From: a virus
Virus record (IMG/VR): IMGVR_UViG_3300043331_001812
Span: 1 to 22,475 of that record
Strand: one strand, 5' to 3'
DNA: 22,475 nt
The notes beneath the pieces were generated by a model. It made no database searches, was not told the DNA's origin, and saw only the letters and a list, made by a program, of their open reading frames with translations. Shown here piece after piece: positions 13,924 through 21,643 of this stretch (positions are counted from its first letter, which is position 1; every line of letters starts with the position of its first letter). A program made the position numbers and the translations under genes.

Positions 13924-14028
13924 ATGTGGACAGCGGTGCTGTTCGCGGCTGGGGTGATCGTGGGTGCGGTAGTTGGCGGCTGGCTGCTGGGGTGGTGGCT
14001 GCTGCGTGGGATTGACGGACAGCTATGA
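13924..14028 (+). CDS. Single-pass membrane mini-protein
   Basis: The product is 34 residues, almost wholly one Gly-Trp-rich transmembrane helix (VIVGAVVGGWLLGWWLL). GAGGAGG at 13911-13917 is an excellent ribosome binding site for the ATG at 13924, and the gene overlaps the next by ATGA. Function is unknown. A membrane peptide between terL and portal genes is uncommon. Confidence 0.55.
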   Translation: MWTAVLFAAGVIVGAVVGGWLLGWWLLRGIDGQL

Positions 14029-14204
14029 CGCGCACTGAAGGGCAAGGTTACGCTCGGACGTCCACGTCGTGTGGGGTGGTCCCGAATGCGGGTAGGCGCG
14101 ACACGCTTCACGTTGGCGACGTGGCTCAATTCGGCACCCCGGAAACTCCTCCTGAGGAAGCGGACCGCAGTGCGCGCAGGGAGCTGGCATGGCAGTCAAG
14201 CTGA
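14025..14204 (+). CDS. Small unknown protein
   Basis: The product is 59 residues from an ATG overlapping the previous stop (ATGA). It is polar, rich in Thr, Arg and Glu, with no hydrophobic core, so it may be unstructured. No ribosome binding site of its own is clear, so translation would rely on coupling. Support is positional: without it a gap of about 160 bases would break the packed gene order. Confidence 0.4.
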   Translation: MTRTEGQGYARTSTSCGVVPNAGRRDTLHVGDVAQFGTPETPPEEADRSARRELAWQSS

Positions 14205-14368
14205 GTCTGGGGCTCAAGCGGCTGGGCGCACGCATCGCCGGCGACGTGCTGGCGCTGTGGGTGGGCAGCTGGGCCGCAGTGGGCTGGTGCGTGGGGCTGT
14301 GCAAGCGCGCATGGTTGCTGGCGCGCGCGGCCCTGGCCGAGGGGTTTGAGACGGGAGCGAAGCTATGA
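14189..14368 (+). CDS. Small membrane-associated protein
   Basis: The product is 59 residues. GGGAGCTGGC precedes the ATG at 14189, and the end overlaps the next start by ATGA. A basic N-terminus (MAVKLSLGLKRLGARIAG) leads into a hydrophobic helix (LALWVGSWAAVGWCVGL) and a second amphipathic helix. It probably inserts in or lies on the membrane. No family is recognised. Confidence 0.55.
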   Translation: MAVKLSLGLKRLGARIAGDVLALWVGSWAAVGWCVGLCKRAWLLARAALAEGFETGAKL

Positions 14369-14628
14369 GTGCTGCATTGCCGGCGGGCTATCTCAAAGCG
14401 AAGGTACCGCTAAGTGCCAGTGAGATTGAGAAACTGTCCGAGCGGTGGCACGCAGCATTCTCCGGTAAGGGGGCGGCGTTCCGGATACCTGTTTTGGGTC
14501 CGGATGTTGAATTTGTGCCGTTTGCCGGCAGCTTGCCGGATGCGTTCTGTAAGTATTGCGGCATTGCGAACCTGGCTGCTTCGGTTTGGTGCGGTGGTTG
14601 CGGTGCACCACTGCTACGGGAGTCGTGA
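14365..14628 (+). CDS. Zinc-ribbon protein with atypical codon use
   Basis: The product is 87 residues from an ATG overlapping the preceding stop. The C-terminal third carries CKYCG and CGGCG, a four-Cys zinc ribbon. The N-terminal part has a helix (SASEIEKLSERWHAAF). Codons such as gcattg, aagtattgc and tcggtttgg are less GC-rich at third positions than in its neighbours, which suggests more recent arrival. The ribbon resembles zinc-finger tails of small phage proteins, and the function is not known. Confidence 0.65.
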   Translation: MSAALPAGYLKAKVPLSASEIEKLSERWHAAFSGKGAAFRIPVLGPDVEFVPFAGSLPDAFCKYCGIANLAASVWCGGCGAPLLRES

Positions 14629-14631
14629 TCT

Positions 14632-14883
14632 ATGACCCGACACGCGGGCACCTTCCGAATGAGCGGGCTGCTGCTCAAGCAGGCGCTGGGCCTGCCGCTA
14701 GAGACCGTGCTGCTCAGAGTGGAGCTGGAGCCGGCCGGCGAAATGCTGGAGCTCACCGTGGCCCACCCGGAGCTGCCAGTGGTGGCGGAGGGCTGCAAGC
14801 CGACAATGGTCTCGCCGGTGTGGGTGCAAGACGACAGCCGCTATGCCGGCCGGCTGCTGGTATGGGATCGGAGTGAACTATGA
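14632..14883 (+). CDS. Small unknown protein before portal gene
   Basis: The product is 83 residues. An ATG at 14632 is used, and ATG 14659 is possible. It reads as a beta-rich soluble domain: LETVLLRVELEPAGEMLELTVAH and a later strand WVQDDSRYAGRLLVWD. It overlaps the portal gene by ATGA. No family is recognised. Confidence 0.6.
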   Translation: MTRHAGTFRMSGLLLKQALGLPLETVLLRVELEPAGEMLELTVAHPELPVVAEGCKPTMVSPVWVQDDSRYAGRLLVWDRSEL

Positions 14884-17546
14884 GCGACCTGCTGACACGC
14901 GTCACGGAGCGCGCACGTGCGCTCAGCACCGAGGGCAAGGCAATGGCGGAGCTGCACCCGGAATTTGGGGACCGGGTGCACATCACGGAGATCCGCCAGG
15001 GTCAGATCGCGGCTGCCTCGTCCTACAGCTACCTGCTGGCGCTCAACGACTATCAGCAGCACGTATGGGTGCGCAAGGCTTGCAGTCTGCTGATGAATAA
15101 CTTCGCAGCGCTGCCCCTGCGAGTGGAGCGCGCGGAGGAGCCGGTGGAGGGCCATGAGCTCACGCGGCTGTTCAGCGATGTCAATGAGAGCATGTCGTCC
15201 GTGGACTTGTGGAAGTGGTGGATGGCGGATATGCTGCTGGCAGGTGAGGCCGGCTTTGAGCTGGTCAAGAACGGCCGTGGGCGTTACAGTGAGCTCTGGC
15301 CACGTCAGCCCCACACCGTCATCATCATCCCAGACGAGACCAGCAAGCGCTACTACAAGGTGGCTGCCTACAGGATCGACGACGGCAAGGGACCCTCCTA
15401 CGACCTGCCGCCGGAGGAGTTCCTACACACCAAGTTTTTCAACCCACGCAATCCCTGGCGCGGGCTGAGCGTCATCAGCGCCGTGCGGCAGTCCATCCTG
15501 ATCGATACCTTTGCGCAGGCCTGGTCGCGGCTGTTCTTCACCAAGAGCGCGCGGCCGGACTATGCCGTCATCAGCAAGGGTGGCTTGACGGTCACGGAGC
15601 GCGAGGACCTGGAGAAGAAACTGACCAGCAAGTTTGGTGGGCTGGAGAACGCCCACAAGCCCATCGTGCTGGAGGAAGAGGTCACGGACCTCAAGCTCAT
15701 CGACTACCGTCCCAAGGACATTGAATGGCTGGTACAGCGCGAGATGGCGCGCGACGAGGTGGGCGGGTGCTTCGGGGTGCCGGACGGCTTGATGGGCTGG
15801 GGTCAGGAGAGCTACGACACCGCCACCAAGCTGGAAGGCGACATGCGCGCGCTGTGGACCCTGACACTGCTGCCGCTGGTGCTGCAGCGCGATACCTCCC
15901 TCACGGAGTACTTCCGACGTGTAGGTGCGCTGCGGCCGGAGGAAGCGCTGGTGACGGACTTGAGCTCCGTGGGGGTGCTCAAGCAAGACGTGACGCAGCT
16001 GATTACGGCTGCCAGCGCGCTGTTCGACCGAGGGCTGCCCTGGTCTACCATCAACAACTACCTGGGCATGGGGCTGCCCGAGTTTGAGGGCTGGGAGGTT
16101 GGCTACTTGCAGGGAACTTTGCTGCCCGCCAACTTCGAGCCGCAGCAGCGCATGCTCAGTGGCAAGCGTGCCAAGGCTCCCGAGTTCGGCAGCCAAGAGC
16201 ACAAGACCGCCTGGGAGCGCAAGGATCGTCGGCTGGATCCCATCCGTCGCGACATGAAGCGCAAGCTGCAGCGCGAGATCGAGCGCCAGGGCAAGGAGGC
16301 CGTCAGCCGGCTGCAGTCCGCCAAGGCACTGCTCAACGGCAGCACCCTGAGCAAGCTGCGCGCCGGCGACGTGTTCGACTTGGAGGCGGAGGTCCGACGC
16401 TTCAAGCGCGAGTTCAAGCAGCTCATTGAGGATGCCGTGGCGCGCGCGGGTCAGGACGAGCTGGACGAGCTGGGGGTGGACTTTGACTTCGACCTGGAAC
16501 GACCGGCCGTCAAGGAGGCGCTGGACGAGCTGCTCACCAATTTCGCGGAGAAGACCAACGACAGCACCTACGAGGCACTCAAGACACTGTTCGAGCGCGC
16601 AGCTGAGGACGGTGTTGCCCTGGCGGAGATTGAGGAGCGCCTGAGCGTGTACTTCGAGGGCCGACGCAGCGAAGCTTCCGTGGAGCGCATCGCCCGCACG
16701 ACGATGACGGGTGCCAACGGTGCCGGCGACCAGAGCGCCTGGGAGCAGAGCGAGGTCGTGACCGGCAAGGAGTGGTTGGCCACCTTGGACGACCGGGTGC
16801 GGGACGAGCACGAGGAAGCTCATGGGCAGGCGGTGGGGCTGGACGAGGACTTCACCGTTGGTGGCGAAAGCCTGCGCTATCCGGGTGACCCTGCCGGCGA
16901 CCCTAGCAACATCGTAAACTGTCGCTGCAGCCAGCTGCCGGTGCTACGGGAAGGGAAGACCCGCAACTGGGCTCCTAGGGCCACCCGGTCACACGGCAGA
17001 CCCATCTTGCCGGCTCCCGAGGAGCGCGCGCTGGCGCGGCTGGGCGGCAAGGTGGTGCGTGCCCTGCCAGAGCCGGCCGGCGAGCTGAGCGCGCTGGCGC
17101 GCGAGGCCGCGCGCGAGATTACCTTGGAGGACTTGCTGCTGGCGCTGCGGCGTGAGCTGGGGGAGCGGCTGGGTGGGCTGGAGGCGCATCAGCGCGACCT
17201 GGCGGAGGCGCTGGGCTCCTTGACGCAGGTGCCGGCTCGACAGGGCATGCTGGAACGTGCGCTGGCAGAGGTGCGTGGGACGGTACACAGCCTGGGTGGG
17301 GAGCTCAATGCCCTGCCACGCTTGCCGCAGGACCTGGCGCAGCAGCTGGCAGAGCAGGTCAAGACGGACGTGCTGCGCGCAGCTGCTGGCCGCACGGTGG
17401 TGAAGCTTGAGGTCCTGACGACCGACTCGGTGGACCGGCCAGTGCGGGTGCGTCGCAACTTCAGCGACGGCAGCACGGAGGTGCTGTGTGTTGAGCGTGA
17501 TGGGGAGGGCAGATTGATCGGACTGAAGCCGGAGGAGTCGCAATGA
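14880..17546 (+). CDS. Portal protein fused to MuF/SPP1-gp7 head domain
   Basis: The 888-residue protein combines three regions. Residues about 35-425 form an HK97-like portal: a beta-rich clip, FLHTKFFNPRNPWRGLSVIS (181-200), and the conserved stretch GVPDGLMGW (299-307). Residues about 450-595 are largely coiled-coil helices. Residues about 598-683 match the MuF/SPP1 gp7 minor head domain, with ARTTMTGANGAG, DDRVRDEHEEAHG, YPGDP and the ending NCRC. A further 200 residues follow, mostly helical and ending in a beta-rich patch. Portals are normally 400-550 residues and MuF is usually a separate gene. The protein forms the DNA gate of the head. Confidence 0.88.
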   Translation: MSDLLTRVTERARALSTEGKAMAELHPEFGDRVHITEIRQGQIAAASSYSYLLALNDYQQHVWVRKACSLLMNNFAALPLRVERAEEPVEGHELTRLFSDVNESMSSVDLWKWWMADMLLAGEAGFELVKNGRGRYSELWPRQPHTVIIIPDETSKRYYKVAAYRIDDGKGPSYDLPPEEFLHTKFFNPRNPWRGLSVISAVRQSILIDTFAQAWSRLFFTKSARPDYAVISKGGLTVTEREDLEKKLTSKFGGLENAHKPIVLEEEVTDLKLIDYRPKDIEWLVQREMARDEVGGCFGVPDGLMGWGQESYDTATKLEGDMRALWTLTLLPLVLQRDTSLTEYFRRVGALRPEEALVTDLSSVGVLKQDVTQLITAASALFDRGLPWSTINNYLGMGLPEFEGWEVGYLQGTLLPANFEPQQRMLSGKRAKAPEFGSQEHKTAWERKDRRLDPIRRDMKRKLQREIERQGKEAVSRLQSAKALLNGSTLSKLRAGDVFDLEAEVRRFKREFKQLIEDAVARAGQDELDELGVDFDFDLERPAVKEALDELLTNFAEKTNDSTYEALKTLFERAAEDGVALAEIEERLSVYFEGRRSEASVERIARTTMTGANGAGDQSAWEQSEVVTGKEWLATLDDRVRDEHEEAHGQAVGLDEDFTVGGESLRYPGDPAGDPSNIVNCRCSQLPVLREGKTRNWAPRATRSHGRPILPAPEERALARLGGKVVRALPEPAGELSALAREAAREITLEDLLLALRRELGERLGGLEAHQRDLAEALGSLTQVPARQGMLERALAEVRGTVHSLGGELNALPRLPQDLAQQLAEQVKTDVLRAAAGRTVVKLEVLTTDSVDRPVRVRRNFSDGSTEVLCVERDGEGRLIGLKPEESQ

Positions 17547-17794
17547 CCGAACAGCCACAGCGCAGTCTACAGGAGCTATACGCGCGCTTCGCCTTGTGCC
17601 GCAAGTGCATCCAGGTGCTGAGCGAGGTAGACAAGTCCGACCCGCGTCGAGCGGATGCGCTGGCGGAGTACAACCGTCAGCTGCAGTCCATCAGCGACCA
17701 GATCGCCGCCATCACCGGCAAGCCACCGTCCATCACCGTGGGGCTGAAGCCGGCCGTGTTATTTCCCGAGGCACCCAAAGGAGGTCTCTCATGA
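17543..17794 (+). CDS. Small helical unknown protein
   Basis: The product is 83 residues from an ATG overlapping the portal stop. The first 60 residues form a charged helical hairpin (LQELYARFALCRKCIQVL and ADALAEYNRQLQSISDQI) with a possible coiled coil. A Pro-rich tail follows. It could be a head accessory or scaffold-like protein by position only. Confidence 0.6.
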   Translation: MTEQPQRSLQELYARFALCRKCIQVLSEVDKSDPRRADALAEYNRQLQSISDQIAAITGKPPSITVGLKPAVLFPEAPKGGLS

Positions 17795-18150
17795 GCTATG
17801 ATCCGCTGCAGCTGTGCGCGCTGGACGAGGCATCCGGCAAGCACGTGGTAGACCCGGCTGTGATGTTCCCGGCCACCATTGCGCACATTCAGGCGGTGGT
17901 GCGTGGGGAGGCACAGCCGGTCGAGATCATGACGCCAGGGTGGTCTGGTCGTCCCGACCGTGAGCCGGTGGCGGACAGGTTTGTCAAGCAGGCGGAGGCG
18001 ATGCCGCCTGGGGCATGGTCGCTGGAGACCGACGACCGCACGCGCGTGCTGGAACTGGCGGAGAGCTGGTTCAAGCGCGCACTGGTGCTCAAGGTTGGGC
18101 GTGGGATCCGGCTGCACATTATTCGCAACGACGAGTATCGGAGGGCATAA
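17791..18150 (+). CDS. Unknown protein in head-gene region
   Basis: The product is 119 residues. AAAGGAGGT at 17778-17786 is the best ribosome binding site in this region and fixes the ATG at 17791. It appears to be a soluble alpha/beta protein with a helix (ADRFVKQAEAM) and a C-terminal strand-helix pair. No motif is recognised. It overlaps the next start by one base (TAATG). Confidence 0.65.
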   Translation: MSYDPLQLCALDEASGKHVVDPAVMFPATIAHIQAVVRGEAQPVEIMTPGWSGRPDREPVADRFVKQAEAMPPGAWSLETDDRTRVLELAESWFKRALVLKVGRGIRLHIIRNDEYRRA

Positions 18151-18575
18151 TGGCTGAGGGTGATGCGACTGTCTGGAACAACTTCAAGGAGCAACTGCTC
18201 CTGAAGGTGATTGATTGCGATAGCGACACGTTCAAGGTGGCGCTGTATACCGCCAGCCAGACCCCACCGGATGGGGCAGCGCCGGCCTACACCGCCACCA
18301 ATGAGGTGGCTTCCGCCAACTACACGGCGGGTGGGCAGAGCATTGGTACTCCGGTGGTGGCGCAGGACGACACCAACAACCGCGCCTCCTGGGACGATGA
18401 CGGCTCCAACGTCAGCTGGTCCTCGCTGGGTGCATCCACCATCGCGGAGGCCTGCCTGTACGACGACACCACTGCCACCAAGCACCGCTGCATCTCGTGG
18501 GAGATTGCCACCAACAGCAATGGGGGCGACTACACCCTGGCGTTCCACGCCAACGGGATGCTGCTGCTGAGCTGA
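18150..18575 (+). CDS. Virion-type structural protein
   Basis: The product is 141 residues with GGAGGG at 18140-18145 before the ATG. After a short helix (WNNFKEQLLLKV) it is almost all beta: FKVALYT, an Ala-Thr-rich middle, a strand with ASWDDDGSNVSWSSLGAST, then EACLYDD and a final strand pair. This pattern is shared by many small phage virion proteins with a jelly-roll or tail-fibre type fold. The exact place in the virion cannot be read. Confidence 0.65.
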   Translation: MAEGDATVWNNFKEQLLLKVIDCDSDTFKVALYTASQTPPDGAAPAYTATNEVASANYTAGGQSIGTPVVAQDDTNNRASWDDDGSNVSWSSLGASTIAEACLYDDTTATKHRCISWEIATNSNGGDYTLAFHANGMLLLS

Positions 18576-18579
18576 GCAC

Positions 18580-18993
18580 ATGGCGACCTACTCCTACGAG
18601 CGCAGCCTGAACGACCTGCAGCTGGCGCTTGCGCGCATCGAGCACGACGTTGGGGTTGCGCCCACCGGCATCTCTTCCGGCTCAGGCGGACTGACCACTG
18701 TCGAGTTTGCGGCCGACCTGACGGCTGGACAGCTCACGGCCCTCAACAGCCTGATGGCTGGTGCCAGTCCCGACAGCGTGCACGCTTCCACGGGCACCGT
18801 CTTCCGGGTGCGGGACCTCAACCGCCTGCGAGCGTTTGTACGCTCCCAGTTCGGTGTGTCGTTCGCGGTCTATCCTGATGTGGGTCTGGGCGGCGAGGGC
18901 TACCGCCTGGTGTTTGACGTGAACCTCACCGCCCAGCAGCGCAACAACTTCCGCGACCTTTGGACGCAGCTGCTGGTGCTGGTCTCGAACTAG
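18580..18993 (+). CDS. Unknown virion-region protein
   Basis: The product is 137 residues. It starts at an ATG five bases after the previous stop, without a clear ribosome binding site. An N-terminal helix (NDLQLALARIEHDVG) is followed by a Gly-Ser linker and a domain with helix and strand elements ending in FRDLWTQLLVLVSN. The next gene starts directly after its TAG. Function unknown. Location points to a virion or assembly role. Confidence 0.65.
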   Translation: MATYSYERSLNDLQLALARIEHDVGVAPTGISSGSGGLTTVEFAADLTAGQLTALNSLMAGASPDSVHASTGTVFRVRDLNRLRAFVRSQFGVSFAVYPDVGLGGEGYRLVFDVNLTAQQRNNFRDLWTQLLVLVSN

Positions 18994-20901
18994 ATGTCCA
19001 AGATTGTCAAGGTCGTCCCGCTGGCCCACGAGATTACCGATAGCCGTGCCAATGGGCTGTATGGTAACACCGCCTTCGCCGTGCATTGGCTGTATACGGC
19101 TGCCAACTACGACCCCACGCCTGCGGTGTACTTCGAAGCCATTCTGGCGGTCACGGGGGGTTCAGGGACGGCCTATGCCTCGCTGTACACCGCTGGCGGG
19201 TCAGCGGTAACGGGTGGGGAGGTCTCCACTACCAGCGGCACCCCCACCCGCGTCCGGACTGCCGACCTGCTGGCCAACCTGGTGGATGGCACGGAGTATC
19301 GCTATCGGCTCAAGTCCACCGATGGCACCGTCACCTGTACGGTCTATATGGCCCGCCTGGTCATCGTCCAAAACGGGACGATCGTCGCCACCGAGACCGT
19401 TGTCGACTTTGGATCATCCTTTTCGTTCGCGAACACCAGCTACGCGACCGACACCACCAAGACCCAGGTCATGCTGGTGGACAAGGACCAGTACGACGGC
19501 ACCGTCGCCTGCTACTTTGAAGCGTCTTTATCAACCACCAGCGGCACGGTCAACGCCCAGCTGGCCAAGAGCGACGGCACCGACATCACCGGCACCGAGC
19601 TGTCCCACAACACGTCCACGGACACCCGCAAGCGCTCAGGCGACATCTGGGGCAACATCACCGACGGCGACACCCACCTGGTCGAGATCAAGACCAGCGC
19701 CGGCACCGGCCGCTGTCGCCATGCACGCCTGGTGATCGTACAAACCGGGACCCCCACCAAAACTGAGACCTTCTATCAGATCGAGACGTCTCTGCGCCCC
19801 AATGTCGGCACCACGCGCGTTGTTGGCAACGGCGACATTCTGTGGGATGCCGACGAGTGGAGCGTCAGCAGCTACTCGGTCTTCCACGAAGCGCACTTTG
19901 ATAGCAATGCCGGTGGCTCCACGTTCAACTGCAGTCTGAACGACGGCACCAACGACGACGACACCCGCAACACCACCTCCGCGACACTGGTGCGCTCACG
20001 CTCTGGGGCGCTGACACTGACCGACAGCGACCAGCTGGACGCGGAGTTCTATCTCTCGTCTGGCTCCAGCAGCGGCACCAATGCGTACATGAGCATGCTG
20101 GTTATCCAGGCGACGCTCAGCGGTGGCACCACGACCATCAACCTGGCTGCCGCAGCGCTCAGCGCCAGCGGGCAGGCACTGGACGTGCAGCCGGGTGCGG
20201 TGAGCAAGGCACTCAACGCGGCAGCCCTGAGCGCCAGCGGACAGCAGCTCAGCGTTGCCGCAGTTTACACGGCAGCGCTCTCGGCCGCAGCGCTCTCGGC
20301 CGCAGGCCAAGCGCTGGACGTGCAGCCCGGAGCCAGCACCACAGCCCTCAGTGTGGCGGCCTTGAGTGCGGCTGGCCAGCCCCTGAGCGTACAGGCGGTG
20401 TACACCGCTGCGCTGGCGGCAGCGGCTTTGAGTGCGGCCGGCCAAGCCCTGACCGTGCAGCCGGGTGCGATCAGCCGCAATCTGAGCGCGGCACTGCTGA
20501 GTGCGGTCGGCCAAGCGCTTACGGTCACGGCCGGTGGGGAGATCCTGCTGAGTGCGGCAGCCTTGACAGCCGCTGGCCAAGCGCTCACTGTTGCACCCGG
20601 TGCGAGCAGCACGGCGCTGGCGGCTGCTCTGTTGACGGCTGCTGGGCAAGCCTTGACGGTGGATGCACCCGGCATCAGCCCCACCACCGTGCAGCTGGCA
20701 GCCGCATTACTGAGCTTGCTGGGGCAGCCCTTGACCATCGAGGGCGGCACACCCGCCAGCGCTGCGGACTATGTGGTCGGCCACCACGTGCTGCGCACCT
20801 TCATCGATCTGTTCGATCCGAGTGTCCTGGTGCAGGAGGCCTGGGTGCGGCGGCTGAAGCGCGAGGAAGAGGAGCTGCTGTGGCTCTTGCTGAATGGGTA
20901 G
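18994..20901 (+). CDS. Large repeat-bearing virion protein, fibre-like
   Basis: The 635-residue protein has two parts. Residues about 25-375 look like three beta-sandwich domains in tandem, each around 110-120 residues. The first two end with RLVIVQNGT or RLVIVQTGT, and the third ends with SMLVIQATL. Residues about 384-583 are nine copies of a 22-26-residue unit centred on a Leu-Ser-Ala-x-Gly-Gln-x-Leu-x-Val pattern, with GQ at 393, 416, 438, 461, 483, 506, 528, 551 and 577. The end is an amphipathic helix rich in Glu and Leu. It is probably a surface fibre or decoration protein. It starts just after the previous stop. Confidence 0.75.
   Translation: MSKIVKVVPLAHEITDSRANGLYGNTAFAVHWLYTAANYDPTPAVYFEAILAVTGGSGTAYASLYTAGGSAVTGGEVSTTSGTPTRVRTADLLANLVDGTEYRYRLKSTDGTVTCTVYMARLVIVQNGTIVATETVVDFGSSFSFANTSYATDTTKTQVMLVDKDQYDGTVACYFEASLSTTSGTVNAQLAKSDGTDITGTELSHNTSTDTRKRSGDIWGNITDGDTHLVEIKTSAGTGRCRHARLVIVQTGTPTKTETFYQIETSLRPNVGTTRVVGNGDILWDADEWSVSSYSVFHEAHFDSNAGGSTFNCSLNDGTNDDDTRNTTSATLVRSRSGALTLTDSDQLDAEFYLSSGSSSGTNAYMSMLVIQATLSGGTTTINLAAAALSASGQALDVQPGAVSKALNAAALSASGQQLSVAAVYTAALSAAALSAAGQALDVQPGASTTALSVAALSAAGQPLSVQAVYTAALAAAALSAAGQALTVQPGAISRNLSAALLSAVGQALTVTAGGEILLSAAALTAAGQALTVAPGASSTALAAALLTAAGQALTVDAPGISPTTVQLAAALLSLLGQPLTIEGGTPASAADYVVGHHVLRTFIDLFDPSVLVQEAWVRRLKREEEELLWLLLNG
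20143..20742 (+). repeat. Nine coding repeats with Gly-Gln core
   Basis: These bases encode nine units of the repeat described in the 635-residue protein. Spacing of the Gly-Gln codons is 23, 22, 23, 22, 23, 22, 23 and 26 residues. Odd units tend to carry a DVQPGA-like end and even units a VAAVYTAAL-like end, so the basic duplicated unit may be a pair of about 45 residues. Confidence 0.75.
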
Positions 20902-21131
20902 GACCGACTGCACTGGCAACCATCGTTGGTGTGGTGCCGCAGCACCTGCCACGCTACGAGGTGCGCTGTGGGCACGAGCGTCGCGGTCGGTGCTGTAATG
21001 CGCTACTGGCGGTGATTGTTGGAGCGGTGCTCGGCAGCGTTACCATCCGCTGTCAGAAGTGCCACAAGGACGTGGTGTGGCCGCCGGGTGTGGCGCAGAC
21101 CATCGTCAAGGAGAACGGACATGACGGGTGA
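20880..21131 (+). CDS. Com-like zinc-finger protein
   Basis: The product is 83 residues from a GTG at 20880, placed six bases after GAGGAG but overlapping the previous gene by 22 bases. The core runs YEVRCGHERRGRCCNALLA, then a hydrophobic strand and VTIRCQKCHKDVVW. This matches the layout of Mu Com, a zinc finger that opens the mom mRNA to allow translation: an RC strand, a C-N-x-L-L turn, and I-R-C-x-x-C. Many phages carry Com relatives of unknown target. The insert between the Cys pairs is longer than in Mu Com. Confidence 0.65.
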   Translation: MALAEWVGPTALATIVGVVPQHLPRYEVRCGHERRGRCCNALLAVIVGAVLGSVTIRCQKCHKDVVWPPGVAQTIVKENGHDG

Positions 21132-21636
21132 TGTGGGGTGTCCCAAGTGCGGCTGCACCGAGTGGATCCAGAAGCATGTGGTGGGAGTGGGAGTGGGAGA
21201 CAGCTTCAAGGTCTGTCTGTACTGTCGCCACCAGTGGGACCAGCGCACAGACTCAGCGCAGTACACCACCCACTCCTTCAGCTGGGAGCCACGTCGCGCG
21301 GGCACCTATCGATACGCAAAGTATCACGCGCCACAGGGTGCGCGCGTGGTCCATCGTGGGGACTGGGGCGAGGACGTCTGCCGCAACTGCGGCAGTGCGC
21401 GCAACAACCGTGTGGAGACCCAGTCTGGGGCTGTGATGCGGCGCTGCCTGCGGTGTGGTAACACTTGGCAGCTTTTGACCTCGGAGCCGGTCGTTGTCCC
21501 CCTACCCTATCCGGTGCTGGCAGCCTATGGGCTCACGCGCGAGGCATTCGAGAAGTACCAGCTGGGGCTGCGGGCGGACTACGACGCGCGCAAGCGACAG
21601 ACCAGGGTCACCTGCCGCTGGGTGACTAGCGATTGA
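21121..21636 (+). CDS. Protein with two zinc ribbons
   Basis: The product is 171 residues. AAGGAG near 21109 supports the ATG at 21121, which overlaps the Com-like gene. The first ribbon is CPKCGC with CLYC, and the second is CRNCGS with CLRCG followed by NTW. Each has the spacing of a DNA- or RNA-binding zinc ribbon, as found in transcription factors. The C-terminus ends with a helix and basic residues (ARKRQTRVTCRW). A transcriptional or RNA-binding role is plausible but unproven. Confidence 0.7.
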   Translation: MTGDVGCPKCGCTEWIQKHVVGVGVGDSFKVCLYCRHQWDQRTDSAQYTTHSFSWEPRRAGTYRYAKYHAPQGARVVHRGDWGEDVCRNCGSARNNRVETQSGAVMRRCLRCGNTWQLLTSEPVVVPLPYPVLAAYGLTREAFEKYQLGLRADYDARKRQTRVTCRWVTSD

Positions 21637-21643
21637 CTTTACG
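21625..21643 (+). promoter_or_regulatory. Shared intergenic motif, copy 2
   Basis: ACTAGCGATTGACTTTACG overlaps the stop codon of the preceding gene and repeats the motif at 10290-10307. It includes TTGACT, and TAGAAT follows at 21651-21656, but only 12 bases separate them, too few for a standard sigma70 promoter. It may be a start site for the leader downstream, by a different rule. Confidence 0.45.

Noticed and set aside
14071-14349. 92-residue plus-strand frame
   Set aside because: Its Arg-Gly-Ala-rich translation has no fold-like pattern. The frames at 14025 and 14189 fit the ATGA-coupled order better.
15423-16823. Long open frame on the minus strand opposite the portal gene
   Set aside because: It is a shadow, with no family features and no ribosome binding site.
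17543-18150. Programmed frameshift such as tail assembly chaperones use
   Set aside because: No slippery heptamer was seen at the junction, and the second gene has a strong ribosome binding site.
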